Assembly (NCBI GenBank): GCA_947471745.1
Contig: CANJKZ010000172.1
Span: forward strand, 2,438,501 to 2,502,500
Direction: 5' to 3'
Length of the DNA: 64,000 nucleotides
Source of the DNA: Closterium sp. Naga37s-1
Lineage: Eukaryota > Streptophyta > Zygnematophyceae > Desmidiales > Closteriaceae
Under the pieces are notes generated by a model that saw only the letters and a program-made list of their open reading frames with translations, made no database searches and was not told the DNA's origin. This document shows positions 1 through 10,530 of the stretch, piece by piece. The translations under genes were made by a program, and so were the position numbers. How positions within the stretch are numbered: position 1 is the stretch's first letter; each line of letters starts with the position of its first letter.

Positions 1-2125
1 GAGGAGTAAGTACAGTAGAAGACGGGAGACCAAGAACCTGCTGAAGCAGTGGAACGAAGTACGGTCGCGGCCGCACAGTGCCTCCTAAACCAGCACCGAC
101 AGCAGACACAACACCTACAGGCTCAGCACCCCCAGACGCAGTACCCCCAGGCTCCGCACCCTCAGGCTCAGCACCCCCAGGCGCAGCACCCCCAGACTCA
201 GCAGCTCCAGGCTGAGCAACCCCAGGCTCCGCGCACGCAGGCCCAGCACCCTCAGATGCAGCACCCCTAGCAGCACCTGAGTCGACAGCTACTTCGACAG
301 GCTCAGCCACGGGGGGGGGGGGGTCTACCTGAGACACACCTGAGGGAGCAGGACCCTGAGGGGGGAGGGGGTCTACCGGGGGGGGACCTGGAGCGAGGAA
401 GAGCGGCGGGGGGGGGGAGAGGGGCAGTGCGGTAGGGGAAGAGGGAACCGATTCGTCAAACGTGACGTCCTGAGAGGGCAGGACATGGCGCGAGGTGGGG
501 TGGTAAAACTGCCAGCCAGGCGCGTCAGGGGGAAAGCCAAGGAAGATACAGGGAATGGCGCGGGAGGAGAGCTTGTCCGCGGAGGTATCGCGGACAAAGG
601 CACAAGATCCCCAGACCCGGAACACTGACGCATCGCCAACCTCTCCTGTCCAACGCAGCGTCGGCAAGGAGACACGAGGCCAGAGGTTGAGCTGATGCCC
701 AGCGTACCGGACCGCGAACGGCCACAGAAAATGGGGGGCAGCCGCACGGATCATGGAGGTACGAGCGACCTCCATGACTAAGCCAATGCGGCGCTCAGCA
801 ACCCCATTCTGCTGCGGAGAGGCCGGAAGCGTGAACGACTGGCGAATGCCCTCCCCACGACAAAAGTCCCGCAAGAGGTCGGATGCAAACTCACCACCTC
901 TGTCAGAGTGCAGACGAAGGACCGGAAGGTCCGTGTCGAACCGCTCGCGGAGCTGGAGACGAACAGCGCGGATCCAAGGGATCAAAACATCAGGGAACAC
1001 CCCCTTGGTGCGCAAGGGGAAGACCGTGGTGTAACGCGAGTAGTCGTCAACAACCAGCAGAAAGTACCGCTCGCGGCCCTGTCCACGGACGCGGGCTGGG
1101 CCCCACACGTCCATGTGGAGAGTCTGCAGGGGAGCTGTCGTCGGGGGAAACAAGGAGGAGTGAGGAGCAGCGCGCTGCCGCCCCTCGACACAGGGAAGGC
1201 AGGGAGGGGCAGGGAGGGTGGGAGGGGAGGCTGAGACCTGGGAAGACCAGAGACAAGGAGACGGGAGTGCATGCCACGGAGGCGTGGCAACGAGGGGTGA
1301 CCAAGGCGGTGGTGCCAAAGGAGAGTGTTGTGCGACAGGGCGCGACACGAGCAGGGGGACGCAAGCTGACCTGACGCGAACGCAGAAGCTGCTACCTGAG
1401 GAGGCTCAGTAGTCAGTGTGTACAGACTCGACCCAGGCCGACGGGTGAACGTGGCCAGGTGACGGCCCGTCCGTGTACACGTGCAGATCGACACACGCTG
1501 GTCCGCAGGATCGGTGGTAGTGACCATCGCATCCTGGAGGGCAGCGGTACTCACCAAGTTTATAGAGAACGAGGGGAGGTGAAGACCTGAGAGTGAGCCG
1601 GACGGAACCGCCGAACACGGAAGAACAGTCGAGGAACGGGCAAGAACTGGGCCCCCTGAGGGGTCAGCCAGTCTGACAGCAACAGGTGCAGGGAGTGGTG
1701 TGACTGTGGTACTGTCGCGAATGAAACAGTGGGAAGCACCTGAGTCAAGCGTGAAGGTGTGCAAGACCGCAGCAGACGCAGTACCAGGGAGAGCAGACTC
1801 ACTAGCACCTAGAGCAGCAGCCTCTATGCCTGGGTCGGGCGGCATACACAGGTAACAGTCACCCTCAGCACTAATAGTCAAAGCATACATGGCTGCAAGG
1901 ATAGCATCATAATCAAGAGCAAAGATATCCACACCCTGCCAAAGCAGCTCTGCCCAGCGGGGGAGATCAGTCGCGTCGGGAAACTCTTCGCGAAAGGCGT
2001 CGTCAAGACGGGAGAAGCAGCGGTGCTCGGTGTGAAACTTTCCGCATGTCTGACCAGCGCGGCCACCTGTGTGAATGACATACGGGCAGCGAACACTACC
2101 CCCAGACGCCCCACGCTGAGCAAAC
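1..2125 (-). mobile_element. C1: Ty1/copia remnant, short-LTR lineage, left part
   Basis: Read on the minus strand this is a copia Pol fragment of the short-LTR lineage. From high to low coordinate it shows the post-zinc-finger Gag region, a protease with a DSGASHCF motif (about 1725-1750), the GAG-pre-integrase motif LLWHHRLGHP (about 1290-1320), integrase core (about 720-1100), and the Pro/Gly-Glu-Pro-rich linker (about 20-420) with a G-run near 400-420. Reverse transcriptase and the 3' LTR would lie beyond the left edge. It is broken, with several breaks, and is interrupted at 2126 by C2; the same element resumes at 8618. The right border of the left part is fixed by the CAAAC target duplication of C2. 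A copia identity is certain from motif order. Its own LTRs are not in the window, so its age cannot be read. Confidence 0.9.
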
Positions 2126-2994
2126 TGTTGAGTGATGCTACCATTCGCATTCACGTCTGTCTGCCTCCCATCATATGTTCGTGCGTTGCATGCGTGTTGT
2201 GAGTGTGTGCAAGAATTTGTGTTTTGTGCGGTTTGGTTTTTCTGAGTGTGTGTGTGAATGTTATTTGGCTTGAGCAGATATCTGAAGTGACTCCTCTGCT
2301 CAAGAGCTTTCCGAGGAACCAAGTATCGCTTCAATCGGAGCACGAACTAGAAAGTTACGAACGTTGGAGTTCGTATGCTTTTGATATTTGGTTGTGGTGA
2401 CTATGGGAAGTTGTGGGGTTGACTCAATATGGGGTACAGACTTTTGGGGGTTGGGAAATTCGTCTTTTCTACTGTAGTTGCTGCCAAATGGTTGGGAGAA
2501 ACCAAACCAGGTTGGCAAGTGTGGCCAAGTTGGGTTGAGGTGGATTGTGGAGGTTGGGATAGTGACAAAGGTCAAAGTTGGGTTGCCTATGGGGAAGGGA
2601 ATTGTATGGCATGGGGTTTCCTTGGTTGGGGACTCTCTTGGGACCTTCCCTCTCGTCCTCCTCATCCCCTCCTACCTGGCTCTATTGCTACTCTAACTTT
2701 CTTGTGTGAACTTGTGAGATCATTGTGATTGAGTTACGTTTTCTATGGCAGCATACCCCCTAGTGCGCCGAAGTTCATAACTCGAGTTATACTCCATATT
2801 CTGATACTATTCAAATTGGGAAAGATAGCCACGGTCAAGGGCTACAACATACTCGAGTTTGAAAGAATTCTAACAGTGGACCTTTCGTCGACGACGTTTC
2901 TTGTGACGACGACTTTTCTGTCCAGAATTGTAGTTGACGATTTTGAGATATTTCAGCCCCTAATCTTCATAGACTCCGTCCTTAATCTCTAACA
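2126..2994 (+). repeat. C2 5' LTR (869 bp)
   Basis: Starts TGTTGAGTG and ends CTCTAACA. It repeats at 7749-8617 at a constant offset of 5623 with no difference seen. It should contain the promoter and the polyadenylation signal of the element. Small open frames inside it have no meaning, since they occur identically in both LTRs. Confidence 0.97.
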
Positions 2995-2996
2995 AG

Positions 2997-3008
2997 TGGT
3001 ATCAGAGC
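2997..3008 (+). other. C2 primer-binding site, tRNA-iMet type
   Basis: TGGTATCAGAGC lies two bases after the left LTR. It is the exact complement of the 3' end of plant initiator tRNA-Met, the usual primer of copia elements. Confidence 0.95.
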
Positions 3009-3215
3009 TGATTAAGGACCTTGTGGGGAGTCTACTGAAGTGTGAAGACCCTCCTAGACCCACCATGGCCTGTGGGCGTGCCTAAGTGGAGTTCTGGAGG
3101 TTGGATGTGACTTCTGCTAAGGGGAAACTCTGCCGAAATTTCGTTGGCGCTGACACTTGTGAAGATTGTGTGGATCTACATTGTGACCAGCAAAAGGGGG
3201 AGCTGAAACCTCTGA

Positions 3216-6200
3216 TTGGGAGCAGAGGAGATGAATCAAGGGAGTGGAGATGCAGCTGAGAAGAGGAGTGAGCCGCCACCATCCAAGATTGAAGCTTTGG
3301 ATGGCTCCAACTATGAGGAATGGAGCGGGCGGATGCGGAGCGCCTTCAAGCGCTACAAGCTGCTGAAAATTGCAATGGGAGAGGAGAAGATGCCGGGGGA
3401 AGGAGATGCCCGCGATCGGTGGATTGAGAAGAGCGCGGTGCTGTACGACCTCATCCTCCAATCGGTCAACAACGACATGTTCCAGCACATCAAGGATTTG
3501 GTGGAGTTGGATGATTCCGGACCGAAGGCATGGAAGCTGCTACGCGACGTGATTCAGCCCAACACGCTGCCGATGGTGATTGTGTTGGAGAAGGAGTTGG
3601 CTGCCCTCTCCATGAAACCGGGAGATGATGTGAAACCGGTCCTTGACAAGATCAAGGACACCTATGCGAGGATGGCAGCGGCGGGCAGCGAAGTGTCGCA
3701 GATGCAACAGTGCACCAAGATCATCTCGGTGCTCGACAACTCGTGGGACAACCTCATCCCCACCCTCAACGTTCAGCAGGACAAATGGACGCCTGAGTGG
3801 CTACGGCAGCAGATTCTGCAGGAGGACTTCCGCAGACGCCACACGGGAGGTGGTGCTGCCAACAAAACTGCTGAGGGGTATGGAGCTGCAGGAGGCAGCA
3901 GAGGAAGAGGGGAAGGGAGAGGCCGAGGCCGTGGGAGAGGCTTTGGCAGAGGGAGAGGCCGAGGTGACTACAATGAGGGGCATGGGAGCTCTGGTGGCAG
4001 GGGGAGCACCCGAATGGAGGGTGCGTGCTGGTACTGCAAGAAGGCTGGACACCCGTGGTTCAAGTGTTTCAGCCGGCCTGAGGGATGGGCCCCTCCAGGC
4101 ATGAAGCCGCCAAGTGGTGAACGTGCACGCGGTGGCGCTGTGCAAGGTTCAGGTGCACAAGGTGATGGTGCACAAGGTAAAGCCGACCCTGGGATGTTCC
4201 TCATGGTTGAGGATGTGCAAGGGAGTGGGGGTGATGTGGGTTCAGTTGGGAAGGTTGTGATGCACCCCCTCACTCACTGGGTGATCGATTCAGGTTGCAC
4301 GAGTCATATGACCCCACGGGCAGATTTGCTTGATGAGGTAAAACCTCCTGGGAAGATCAAGTTTGTGGCTGCCGCTTCAGGTGCTTTGCTCCCTGTGATT
4401 GGTGTTGGGAATGCCAAGGTGATGGGAGCCAATGGAGAGCTTGTGGGGCTTGGGAATGTGCTGTTGGTTGAAGGTTTGTCCGCTAACCTTCTTTCTGTGC
4501 GCCGGCTGCAGAAGAGCAAGGCTGAAGTTACCTTCGGCCCAACCAGCTGCCGTGCAAAGCTTGGGAAGTTGCTGCTGTGGAACTTGGAGGAGAAGAGCAG
4601 CTGCATCAAGGACTTGTGGCAGCTGCCCATCATCCCTTGGAAGGGGAAACCACCAGCAACGGCAAAGGCAGCGGCAGCGGCTAAAGCAACTGCGGGAGGA
4701 GAGGAGACTGCACCAACTGCTGGGGCCCTGGATGCAGTCAAGAAGGTGCAGCAGCCACAACAGCCACATGGTGAGGTGCTTGCTGGTGTGGATGCGACAG
4801 CTGCATGGGCAAAGGCTTCATCTGGGAGTGGTGAGGCTGATTGGGAGACGTGGCATGAGAGGCTGTGCCATGTGAACATTCCTATGCTGCAGAAGTTGGT
4901 AAAGGATGGGTGCTTGAAGGGGCTGGAGGTGAAGGGGGGAGCAAAGGAGATTGGGAGCTGCCCTACCTGCCTTGAGACCAAATTCACGAAGTTTCCCTTC
5001 AGCAGCAGCACAGGACCAGCCAAGGCACCACTTGCACTAGTGCACATGGATGTGGTGGGCCCCACGAGGGCCCTTTCTCTCTCGGGCAGCCGCTACTTCT
5101 TGACGATTGTGGACGACCACACGCGTGCGGTGTGGGTGTACCCTCTCAAGACTAAGGGGGAGGTGGCAGCGGCTGTTCTTAAGGAGTGGATGCCGAGAGC
5201 ACAAAGGGAAAGCGGACACAAGGTGAAGGTGATCCGCACTGACAACGGAGGAGAGTTCATCGGCGCTGATTTTGAGAAGGAGCTGAAGCGGAAGGGGATC
5301 CAGCATCAGCTCACAGTGCCTTACAACCCTCAGCAGAATGGCGTGGCTGAGCGGTTCAACCGGACCCTGCAGGAAGGTGCTCGCACTCTCCTTGGGCGTG
5401 CAGGGCTGCCGGATCCGTTTTGGGTGACAGCACTGCGTCAGGTCGTTGTTGTGAAGAACAGGGTGCTGGCGACTGTGGGGGACAAGCAGTGGGTCCCCTA
5501 CACCAAGTGGTATGGGATTGCACCAGCTGTGAACATGCTGAGAGCCTTTGGGTGCATGGTGGTGTTTCATGTGCCTAAGGAGAAGAGGGGAAAACTGGAA
5601 GCTTCTGGGAGATGGGGTGTGCACTTGGGGCTTGCTAAGGATCACAAGGGCTGGCTGATTTGGGACTTGACCAGCCAGCAGCTGACTGTGTCAAGGGATG
5701 TGAAGTTCCTTGAGTCCTTGTACTACAAGGAGTGGAAGCAGCAGCAGCAGCAGAAGCTTCCAACGACACCGCTAATTGTCGAGGCCGATGAGGTGCAGCG
5801 GCCTTCAAGGCAAGTGGAGGTTTCTGTCTCTGAGAATGAGATCTCTGGGGTGACAGAGGATGGGGGAGAACCTGAGGTGGAGGAGCAGCAGCAGCAGCAA
5901 CAGCAGCAGCAGCCGCAGCAGCAGCAGGAGGAGCAAGGTGCTCCACAAGGTGCCGGACGTACGGCTGACCGTCCTAGGAGGGATGTGCGCCCTCCTAACA
6001 GGCTGACCTATGCAAGCCGTGGCAAGCCAAAGGTGGTAAGGGCTGGGAGTGTGGCTGAGCAGTGTGATGAGGATGAGATAGCACACTGCTACTGGGCAGC
6101 CGTCCCTGAGCCCAAGACGCTAGCTGAGGCATTGAGCGGGCCCGATGCTGAAATGTGGAAGCAGAGTGTGAAGGAGGAGTATGATTCTCTGCTAGAGAAT

Positions 6201-7691
6201 GAGACGTGGGAGCTGTGTGAGCTGCCACCTGGGAAGAAGGCCATTTCTTCCAAGCTGATTTTCAGGCACAAGTACGGACCTGATGGGGCGCTGACCCGCT
6301 ACAAGTCAAGGCTTGTGGCTAAGGGGTTTCAGCAGACAAAGGGAAAGGACTTCAACGAGCTCTATGCTCCTGTGGGGAAAGGCACAACACTTCGGGTGTC
6401 ATTGGCAATGGCAGCATACCGTGGATGGCGGGTGAAGCAAATGGACATCACCACCGCCTTCCTCAATGGGATCATTCTGGAGGAGCTGTACATGTTACAG
6501 CCTGAGGGTTTGGATGATGGGAGCGGCAGGGTGTGCAGGCTGAAGAAGGCCATCTATGGCCTGAAGCAGGCTCCTCGTGCATGGTACCACAAGTTAGAGG
6601 AGACTCTGCTGGCTGGGGGTTTCAAGAAGAGTGAGTGTGATCACAGCTTGTTCCTGCTGCAGGAGAAGGAGCAGTTTCTCATGCTTCTGGTGTATGTGGA
6701 TGACATCCTGCTCTTCTCTGAGTCGTCTGCAATGATTGAGCATGTGGAGGAGATGCTGGAGATGCAGTTTAAGTGCTCCAAGATGGGAGATGTGAAGTAC
6801 TATTTGGGCATGCATGTGGAGAGGGACCTTGACAAGGGAGTGTTGAGGTTGCACCAGAGAAAGTATTGTGAGGGGCTGGCTGAGAAGTATGGGCTGCAAG
6901 ATGGAGGAAAGCCAGCCACCCCACTGCCTTCGGGGTTCACTGTGGAGCCCTGTGCTGAAGAGGAGGTGGTGGGTGAGAGTGACAGGAAGCTGTTTCATTC
7001 CATGGTGGGGGCACTCAATTATGCGGCTAACCACACGCGGCCTGACATTGCCTTTGCTACATCCAGGCTTGCAAGTGTGGTTTCACGCCCCAGTCATGAG
7101 CAGCTGGAAGCGGCCAAGAGGTTGGTCCGCTATGTGAGCGCTACGGCATTAGTGGGCTTGGAGTACAGTGCTGTGCGACAGAGGCTGCAGAGGGGTGCAG
7201 CTGATTTGGGCAAGGGGGAGATGCTCCTGACCTGCTACACCGACGCTAGCTTCAACTCTGTGAAGGCGGATGGCACCAGCATTGGAGGCTATGTGTGCCT
7301 GTTTGGAGGTGGTGCAGTGAGCTGGCGCAGCAAGAAGCAGAACGAGGTGGGGCAGTCCTCGTGTGAGACAGAGTACATGGCTCTGCATCATGGGGCAAAG
7401 GAGGTTGTGTGGCTGAGGCGTTTGTTGGAGGAGATCGGAGTGTGCCAAAAGGAGCCAACTGTGATTTTCTGTGACAACGAGTCGGCTGTGAAGCTTGCTA
7501 AGAATGCTTGCCTTCATGGGCTGACGAAGCACATCAGGCCTAAGTGGCATTGGGTGAGGAGGCTCCTGGACAAGGAGGTGCGGCTGGAGATTGTGAAGAC
7601 CCATCAGCAGGCGGCTGACATTCTCACCAAGCGCCTGGCTGAATCTGAGCATTGGAAGGGCATGAAGCTTGCTGGGATGAGTGTGCATTGA
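3216..7691 (+). CDS. C2 Gag-Pol polyprotein (1491 aa), Ty1/copia
   Basis: A single open frame encodes the structural and enzymatic proteins of C2. In order it shows a UBN2-type Gag region (about residues 20-220), a Gly/Arg-rich basic stretch, a CCHC zinc knuckle (CWYCKKAGHPWFKC, about 271-284), an aspartic protease (WVIDSGCTSH, about 355), GAG-pre-integrase (WHERLCHVN, about 545), an rve integrase core (about 605-720, with RTDNGGEF and NGVAERFN), a poly-Gln linker (about 840-910), reverse transcriptase with YVDDILLF (about 1160), and RNase H with CYTDASF (about 1339). Length and order are those of a typical copia polyprotein. The first Met was taken because the Gag homology begins shortly after it. 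Gag and Pol lie in one frame, as is common in plant copia. Whether it is expressed cannot be seen from the sequence. Confidence 0.96.
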   Translation: MGAEEMNQGSGDAAEKRSEPPPSKIEALDGSNYEEWSGRMRSAFKRYKLLKIAMGEEKMPGEGDARDRWIEKSAVLYDLILQSVNNDMFQHIKDLVELDDSGPKAWKLLRDVIQPNTLPMVIVLEKELAALSMKPGDDVKPVLDKIKDTYARMAAAGSEVSQMQQCTKIISVLDNSWDNLIPTLNVQQDKWTPEWLRQQILQEDFRRRHTGGGAANKTAEGYGAAGGSRGRGEGRGRGRGRGFGRGRGRGDYNEGHGSSGGRGSTRMEGACWYCKKAGHPWFKCFSRPEGWAPPGMKPPSGERARGGAVQGSGAQGDGAQGKADPGMFLMVEDVQGSGGDVGSVGKVVMHPLTHWVIDSGCTSHMTPRADLLDEVKPPGKIKFVAAASGALLPVIGVGNAKVMGANGELVGLGNVLLVEGLSANLLSVRRLQKSKAEVTFGPTSCRAKLGKLLLWNLEEKSSCIKDLWQLPIIPWKGKPPATAKAAAAAKATAGGEETAPTAGALDAVKKVQQPQQPHGEVLAGVDATAAWAKASSGSGEADWETWHERLCHVNIPMLQKLVKDGCLKGLEVKGGAKEIGSCPTCLETKFTKFPFSSSTGPAKAPLALVHMDVVGPTRALSLSGSRYFLTIVDDHTRAVWVYPLKTKGEVAAAVLKEWMPRAQRESGHKVKVIRTDNGGEFIGADFEKELKRKGIQHQLTVPYNPQQNGVAERFNRTLQEGARTLLGRAGLPDPFWVTALRQVVVVKNRVLATVGDKQWVPYTKWYGIAPAVNMLRAFGCMVVFHVPKEKRGKLEASGRWGVHLGLAKDHKGWLIWDLTSQQLTVSRDVKFLESLYYKEWKQQQQQKLPTTPLIVEADEVQRPSRQVEVSVSENEISGVTEDGGEPEVEEQQQQQQQQQPQQQQEEQGAPQGAGRTADRPRRDVRPPNRLTYASRGKPKVVRAGSVAEQCDEDEIAHCYWAAVPEPKTLAEALSGPDAEMWKQSVKEEYDSLLENETWELCELPPGKKAISSKLIFRHKYGPDGALTRYKSRLVAKGFQQTKGKDFNELYAPVGKGTTLRVSLAMAAYRGWRVKQMDITTAFLNGIILEELYMLQPEGLDDGSGRVCRLKKAIYGLKQAPRAWYHKLEETLLAGGFKKSECDHSLFLLQEKEQFLMLLVYVDDILLFSESSAMIEHVEEMLEMQFKCSKMGDVKYYLGMHVERDLDKGVLRLHQRKYCEGLAEKYGLQDGGKPATPLPSGFTVEPCAEEEVVGESDRKLFHSMVGALNYAANHTRPDIAFATSRLASVVSRPSHEQLEAAKRLVRYVSATALVGLEYSAVRQRLQRGAADLGKGEMLLTCYTDASFNSVKADGTSIGGYVCLFGGGAVSWRSKKQNEVGQSSCETEYMALHHGAKEVVWLRRLLEEIGVCQKEPTVIFCDNESAVKLAKNACLHGLTKHIRPKWHWVRRLLDKEVRLEIVKTHQQAADILTKRLAESEHWKGMKLAGMSVH

Positions 7692-7736
7692 GGATGCATG
7701 CTTGAGCTATGGCATGTGGGATGATGGTTGGCAGCC

Positions 7737-7746
7737 AGAGGGGGAG
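7737..7746 (+). other. C2 polypurine tract
   Basis: AGAGGGGGAG lies just before the right LTR, where plus-strand DNA synthesis is primed. The core GAGGGGGAG is identical in C6 on the other strand, tying the two families together. Confidence 0.9.
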
Positions 7747-7748
7747 TT

Positions 7749-8617
7749 TGTTGAGTGATGCTACCATTCGCATTCACGTCTGTCTGCCTCCCATCATATG
7801 TTCGTGCGTTGCATGCGTGTTGTGAGTGTGTGCAAGAATTTGTGTTTTGTGCGGTTTGGTTTTTCTGAGTGTGTGTGTGAATGTTATTTGGCTTGAGCAG
7901 ATATCTGAAGTGACTCCTCTGCTCAAGAGCTTTCCGAGGAACCAAGTATCGCTTCAATCGGAGCACGAACTAGAAAGTTACGAACGTTGGAGTTCGTATG
8001 CTTTTGATATTTGGTTGTGGTGACTATGGGAAGTTGTGGGGTTGACTCAATATGGGGTACAGACTTTTGGGGGTTGGGAAATTCGTCTTTTCTACTGTAG
8101 TTGCTGCCAAATGGTTGGGAGAAACCAAACCAGGTTGGCAAGTGTGGCCAAGTTGGGTTGAGGTGGATTGTGGAGGTTGGGATAGTGACAAAGGTCAAAG
8201 TTGGGTTGCCTATGGGGAAGGGAATTGTATGGCATGGGGTTTCCTTGGTTGGGGACTCTCTTGGGACCTTCCCTCTCGTCCTCCTCATCCCCTCCTACCT
8301 GGCTCTATTGCTACTCTAACTTTCTTGTGTGAACTTGTGAGATCATTGTGATTGAGTTACGTTTTCTATGGCAGCATACCCCCTAGTGCGCCGAAGTTCA
8401 TAACTCGAGTTATACTCCATATTCTGATACTATTCAAATTGGGAAAGATAGCCACGGTCAAGGGCTACAACATACTCGAGTTTGAAAGAATTCTAACAGT
8501 GGACCTTTCGTCGACGACGTTTCTTGTGACGACGACTTTTCTGTCCAGAATTGTAGTTGACGATTTTGAGATATTTCAGCCCCTAATCTTCATAGACTCC
8601 GTCCTTAATCTCTAACA
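7749..8617 (+). repeat. C2 3' LTR (869 bp)
   Basis: Direct copy of 2126-2994 with the same TG and CA termini, followed by the CAAAC target duplication at 8618-8622. Confidence 0.97.
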
Positions 8618-8848
8618 CAAACCACTCGCGAAGCTGCTGGGGCGTAGGAGTCTCGCTCAGACGCTGCTGATGCTGCCTCTGGCCACCGCCAGAACCTCCC
8701 CTCTGAACAGCTCCGCCCCGACCGCCACCACTGCTGCCTCCACCACTCCCACTGCCGCCACCACTGCCGCCGCCACCACTCCCACTGCCGCCACCACCGC
8801 CGCCACCAACGCCTCCACTCCCACCACCACTCCCTCCGACACCACAGT
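8618..8848 (-). mobile_element. C1 continued: Gly-rich Gag tail of the copia remnant
   Basis: This is the other side of the target site used by C2. On the minus strand it encodes a Gly/Ser-rich run followed by a QQLREWF motif, the same arrangement seen in the Gag tails of C3 and C9. The first five bases (CAAAC) duplicate 2121-2125. The copia similarity stops near 8848, where gypsy G1 sequence begins, so the upstream Gag, leader and LTR of C1 are absent here. Boundary placement is approximate, to within a few tens of bases. Confidence 0.85.
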
Positions 8849-9671
8849 AGCTACTACGGAACACAACGCAAACGGCCAAATAGGGATTTTGGCACGGAGC
8901 GATCGACACCACCCACGACTGCCGACCCGATGGAGATCGACAAGGGCGATGCGAAGCAGCGGCTAGCAAGAAAATGAGATGTGCAAATTCTGCGATGCTA
9001 CAGGACATCTTATCTTGGCGTGTTGGAAAAGGAAGAAAGGACGTGCGAAGTTGAAGGGCAAGAATAGTGAGGCACTCTCGAAGCAGAAAACAGACAACGT
9101 GGCGACTTCGGAGAGGGAGAAAAAAGGAGAATATGATGGCGCGAATTTAAAACGTCACGACCAGCCGTCACGAGGGGAAATTGCCGAGACAAAAGTAGAT
9201 TCCGCGAAATAAGACCCTGCACTGACCGGGAAACTCCAATCATACACCCTGACAAGTAAGAATTCGTTAAAGTTATCCCTTAAAAATTCTTTAACTAAGA
9301 ATATTACTTCTCGTGGTTTTAAAGCATTTGAACAATTTAAGGGAGGCTAAGACAAAGCTTTTTGAAATTGTATCGGTACCGGGCAAATTGAAGATCCAAC
9401 TCCGGAGCGTTTAAAAGGGTCGAGCGTTCTGAGAAGTAAATATTATCTTTTAGCAGCACGGTGTTAAGGCGCCCCATTCCCCACAAGTTAAGCCTATAGA
9501 GCTGCAAGGGCTTTGGGGAAGGTTCTAGGCCCAAGAGAAGTTGAATCGGCCTCGGATAAATCGTTCTAACCCTACCAGGTGAAAACTGATATTGAAGCTG
9601 CAGCTTCGAGTGCAGGAACTAGGGATGATACATCTGGTGTACCCTATGATCCTATAAGCAACACCATCTAC
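8849..9671 (+). mobile_element. G1: Ty3/gypsy remnant, Gag part
   Basis: On the plus strand this carries a CCHC zinc knuckle (CKFCDATGHLILAC, about 8982-9023) preceded by a PMEID-type stretch near 8930, typical of the end of a Ty3/gypsy Gag. It is followed by a Lys/Glu-rich tail. From about 9240 to 9600 the sequence is AT-richer and only weakly readable. Just before 9671 the frame leads into the protease that resumes at 15911 beyond C3. No LTR of G1 is recognisable. The element is old and heavily broken. Confidence 0.75.
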
Positions 9672-9803
9672 TGTCAAACAATTATAATGTGTAGGTTGTA
9701 TAGGCTGTAGTGGGGTAGCCCATAAGGGGTACAACCCAATTAGGTTTAGTACTTGTACCAACTTCCTACTCAATGCATTCATTCCTTTGTCTAGATTCTG
9801 ACA
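9672..9803 (+). repeat. C3 5' LTR (132 bp)
   Basis: Begins TGTCAAAC and ends TTCTGACA. It contains the LTR block shared by the short-LTR families (GGCTGTAGTGGGGTAGCCC and GGGGTACAA) and a 7-bp inverted repeat, GGTACAA at 9728-9734 against TTGTACC at 9753-9759. Confidence 0.96.
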
Positions 9804-9815
9804 TGGTTTCATAGC
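9804..9815 (+). other. C3 primer-binding site, tRNA-iMet-like
   Basis: TGGTTTCATAGC directly abuts the left LTR. It matches the iMet primer site TGGTATCAGAGC at 10 of 12 positions. Confidence 0.8.
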
Positions 9816-9849
9816 AAGTCCTGCTCCACGACCGTTTTTTAGGGCCCAA

Positions 9850-10530
9850 CGAATAGTTCCCTGCCTGTAGCGCGTTACCCTGTTCGTAGCGCCCTACCCT
9901 GCCCGTCGCGCTGCCCCACCAGTCGCGCTGCCCTGCCCTGCCCGTGCGCCGCCGTGCTGGCTGCCGTGCCATCCTGCCCTGCCCGCACGCCACCCTGCTG
10001 GCTGCCGGCCTGCCCTGCCCGTCGCGTCGCCCTAGGACCCGCGCGCCGCCCTGCCCTGCCCGTGGCGCTGCCCTGCTAGCCGCGCGACGCCCTGCCCTGC
10101 CCGTCGCGTCGCCCTAGGACCCGCGTGCCGCCCTGCCCTGCCCGTCGCGCCGCCCTGCTAGCCGCGCGACGCCCTGCCCTGCCTATTGCGTCGCCCTAGG
10201 ACCCGCGCCCCGCCCAGCCCTGCCCGCTGCGCCACCCTGCTAGCCGCGCGACGCCCTGCCCTGCCCGTCGCGTCGCCCTAGGACCCGCGCGACGCCCTGC
10301 CCTACCCGTCGCGTCGCCCTAGGACCCGCGCGCCGCCCTGCCCTGCCCGTCGCGTCGCCCTAGGGCCCGCGCGCCGCCCTTCCCTGGCTGTGCGCCGCCT
10401 TGCCCTGCCCTGCGCGCTTTCCTAGTGCCCCCGCGCCGCCCTGCTCGTCGTGCCGTCCTGCTGCCTGCGCGACGCACTGCCTTGCCTGCGTGCTGCCCTG
10501 CTCGTCCTGTGTCGCCCTGCTCTGCTCGCT
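9850..10530 (+). repeat. C3 leader: GC-rich tandem repeats
   Basis: The stretch between primer site and Gag consists of degenerate units of roughly 42 bp built from CGCCCTGCCCTGCCCGTCGC and GCCCTAGGACCCGCG modules. Comparable but not identical repeat leaders occur in C8, C10 and C11, and a CAG-rich version in C9. There is no sign of a protein domain. Open frames here reflect composition. Confidence 0.8.

Larger units (their letters stand above)
2126..8617 (+). mobile_element. C2: whole-looking Ty1/copia element, long-LTR lineage
   Basis: This is a complete LTR retrotransposon of 6.5 kb. It has 869-bp LTRs at both ends beginning TG and ending CA, a tRNA-iMet primer site just inside the left LTR, one long Gag-Pol frame, a polypurine tract before the right LTR, and perfect 5-bp target duplications (CAAAC at 2121-2125 and 8618-8622). 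Every stretch of the two LTRs I compared is identical, which means a very recent insertion. It sits inside the older copia C1 in the opposite orientation. It looks whole, with no break visible in the coding region. It is closest in this window to C6, sharing the polypurine tract and Pol architecture but differing in LTR sequence. Confidence 0.97.

Noticed and set aside
49-270. Gln/His/Pro repeat ORF on the plus strand
   Set aside because: It is the antisense of the C1 GGAEP-type linker repeats; similar shadows occur at 13895-14221, 39236-39532 and 40022-40267.
2203-2992. Small frames inside the C2 LTRs
   Set aside because: They repeat identically in the second LTR and have no domain; LTR sequence is regulatory.
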